Source: Lachnospiraceae bacterium (GTDB lineage: Bacteria; Bacillota; Clostridia; Lachnospirales; Lachnospiraceae). Taken from it: DNA of 6,196 nucleotides. The notes below the pieces were generated by a model. It did no database searches, was not told where the DNA came from, and saw nothing but the letters and a program-made list of their open reading frames with translations. Location: contig JAILOA010000433.1 of NCBI GenBank assembly GCA_024691065.1, positions 1 through 6,196 of the forward strand, in the 5' to 3' direction. The translations under genes were made by a program, and so were the position numbers. The number at the start of each line of letters is the position of its first letter. The stretch's first letter is position 1. Shown piece by piece: positions 5,968 through 6,196 of this stretch.

Positions 5968-5985
5968 TTGCATAGATAAATGCAA
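5968..5985. repeat. Junction dyad TTGCAT-N6-ATGCAA, copy 3
   Basis: The same dyad at the junction of unit 3 and the truncated unit 4, 69 bp from the second copy. The outer edge of unit 1 lacks a matching half. Confidence 0.6.
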
Positions 5986-6044
5986 TCACTGCCGGTATTA
6001 CCAAACACCAGAAAACCACATTGACAACATCCATATATTAGTTT

Positions 6045-6194
6045 CTAAAAATTAAACAACATATATAATAATACTAAACCTATGTTTTTTACAAGCTTTT
6101 TTTTCATTAAATGTAAAGTTTTACACGGACACCCCTCATTCATTACCAAATATCCGATAATTTGCTTCTTTTCTTTAAAATAACTGATTTTAAT
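6045..6194 (-). other. Open frame reaching the right window edge
   Basis: Forty-nine sense codons on the minus strand from the edge to a TAG (6045-6047) contain no stop. An internal ATG gives a 32-residue product with a hydrophobic end (NIGLVLLYMLFNF). I see no ribosome binding site before that ATG. It could be the 3' end of a gene upstream of the window, or chance in AT-rich DNA; I do not recognise the sequence. It overlaps the possible distal asd promoter. Confidence 0.2.
6065..6094 (-). promoter_or_regulatory. Possible distal asd promoter upstream of the repeats
   Basis: On the minus strand TTGTAA (6089-6094) and TATTAT (6065-6070) are separated by 18 bp. If active it would place the whole repeat array inside a ~350-nt asd leader transcript. 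The surrounding DNA is very AT-rich, so a chance match is possible. Confidence 0.35.
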
Positions 6195-6196
6195 TT

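Larger units (their letters stand above)
5771..6009. repeat. Tandem array of ~69-bp repeats upstream of asd
   Basis: Three full units (5771-5840, 70 bp; 5841-5908, 68 bp; 5909-5977, 69 bp) and a truncated fourth (5978-6009) follow head to tail without spacers. Most of each unit is identical, including CACCTATTAACACTTGTTAC, then ATTTCC, then GGCTTTGCATAGAT or AGCTTTGCATAGAT. One internal segment alternates: TGTCAGGCATT in units 1 and 3, TGCCGGTATT in units 2 and 4. The array therefore reads A-B-A-B. The absence of unrelated spacers rules out a CRISPR array. The unit lengths shift the frame between copies, so a 63-codon minus-strand frame through the array (5817-6008, GTG start, no ribosome binding site) is not taken as a gene. 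Confidence 0.92.

Noticed and set aside
5817..6008. A 63-codon minus-strand frame through the repeats with a recurring peptide (DCIYLCKAGNVTSVNRCLV)
   Set aside because: It starts with GTG and has no ribosome binding site. The repeated peptide follows from the DNA repeats, and the 68-bp unit shifts the frame so the pattern is lost in the last unit.
5771..6009. CRISPR array or integron attC sites
   Set aside because: The repeats are contiguous with no variable spacers, the unit is far too long for a CRISPR repeat, and no cas or integrase gene is present. The conserved attC core halves (GTTRRRY/RYYYAAC) are not found in the expected arrangement.
6021..6049. Plus-strand TTGACA (6021-6026) as a promoter
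   Set aside because: The hexamer 17 bp downstream (TCTAAA) is a poor -10, and no plus-strand gene follows.
5702..6196. Lysine riboswitch before asd
   Set aside because: I could not find the conserved lysine aptamer landmarks on the minus strand, and the repeats do not resemble it. A covariance-model scan of this segment would settle it.

Overview
The window is AT-rich with strong purine-rich ribosome binding sites. It carries greA directly before lysS and an aspartate-semialdehyde dehydrogenase of the archaeal/eukaryotic type. Together these suggest a low-GC anaerobic Firmicute, most likely Clostridia/Lachnospiraceae; this is inferred from protein character, not from a search. Every credible gene lies on the minus strand, so transcription runs from position 6196 towards 1. 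The summary follows that direction.

(1) 5702-6196 is the upstream region of asd. It holds three ~69-bp tandem repeat units plus a partial fourth (5771-6009), built from two alternating variants and carrying short dyads at the unit junctions. Possible promoters lie on both sides of the array. (2) 4616-5701 is asd, the branch-point enzyme for lysine/diaminopimelate, threonine and methionine, ending at a strong terminator (4473-4504). (3) 3047-4249 encodes an ADP-ribosylglycohydrolase-family protein. Two of its metal-ligand positions look substituted, and it has a ~130-residue C-terminal extension resembling DUF6508. The last bases of the gene, stop codon included, are duplicated 51 bp downstream, and a strong terminator follows (2911-2946). 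(4) 995-2749 encodes a cytoplasmic sialate O-acetylesterase-like SGNH hydrolase. A 10-bp-arm inverted repeat overlaps its probable -35 box, which suggests control by a repressor. (5) 332-823 is greA, with a near-consensus promoter of its own and a ~110-nt leader that can form alternative hairpins. (6) lysS follows and runs off the left edge, so only its first 41 codons are present.

The genes do not form one pathway. greA and lysS form a transcription/translation housekeeping pair. asd, the ADP-ribosylglycohydrolase-like gene and the esterase look like separate units, the first two closed by intrinsic terminators. The unusual material is the repeat array before asd, the altered motifs of the ADP-ribosylglycohydrolase homologue with its duplicated 3' end, and the two structured control regions before the esterase and greA genes. 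No complete novel multi-gene system is visible.
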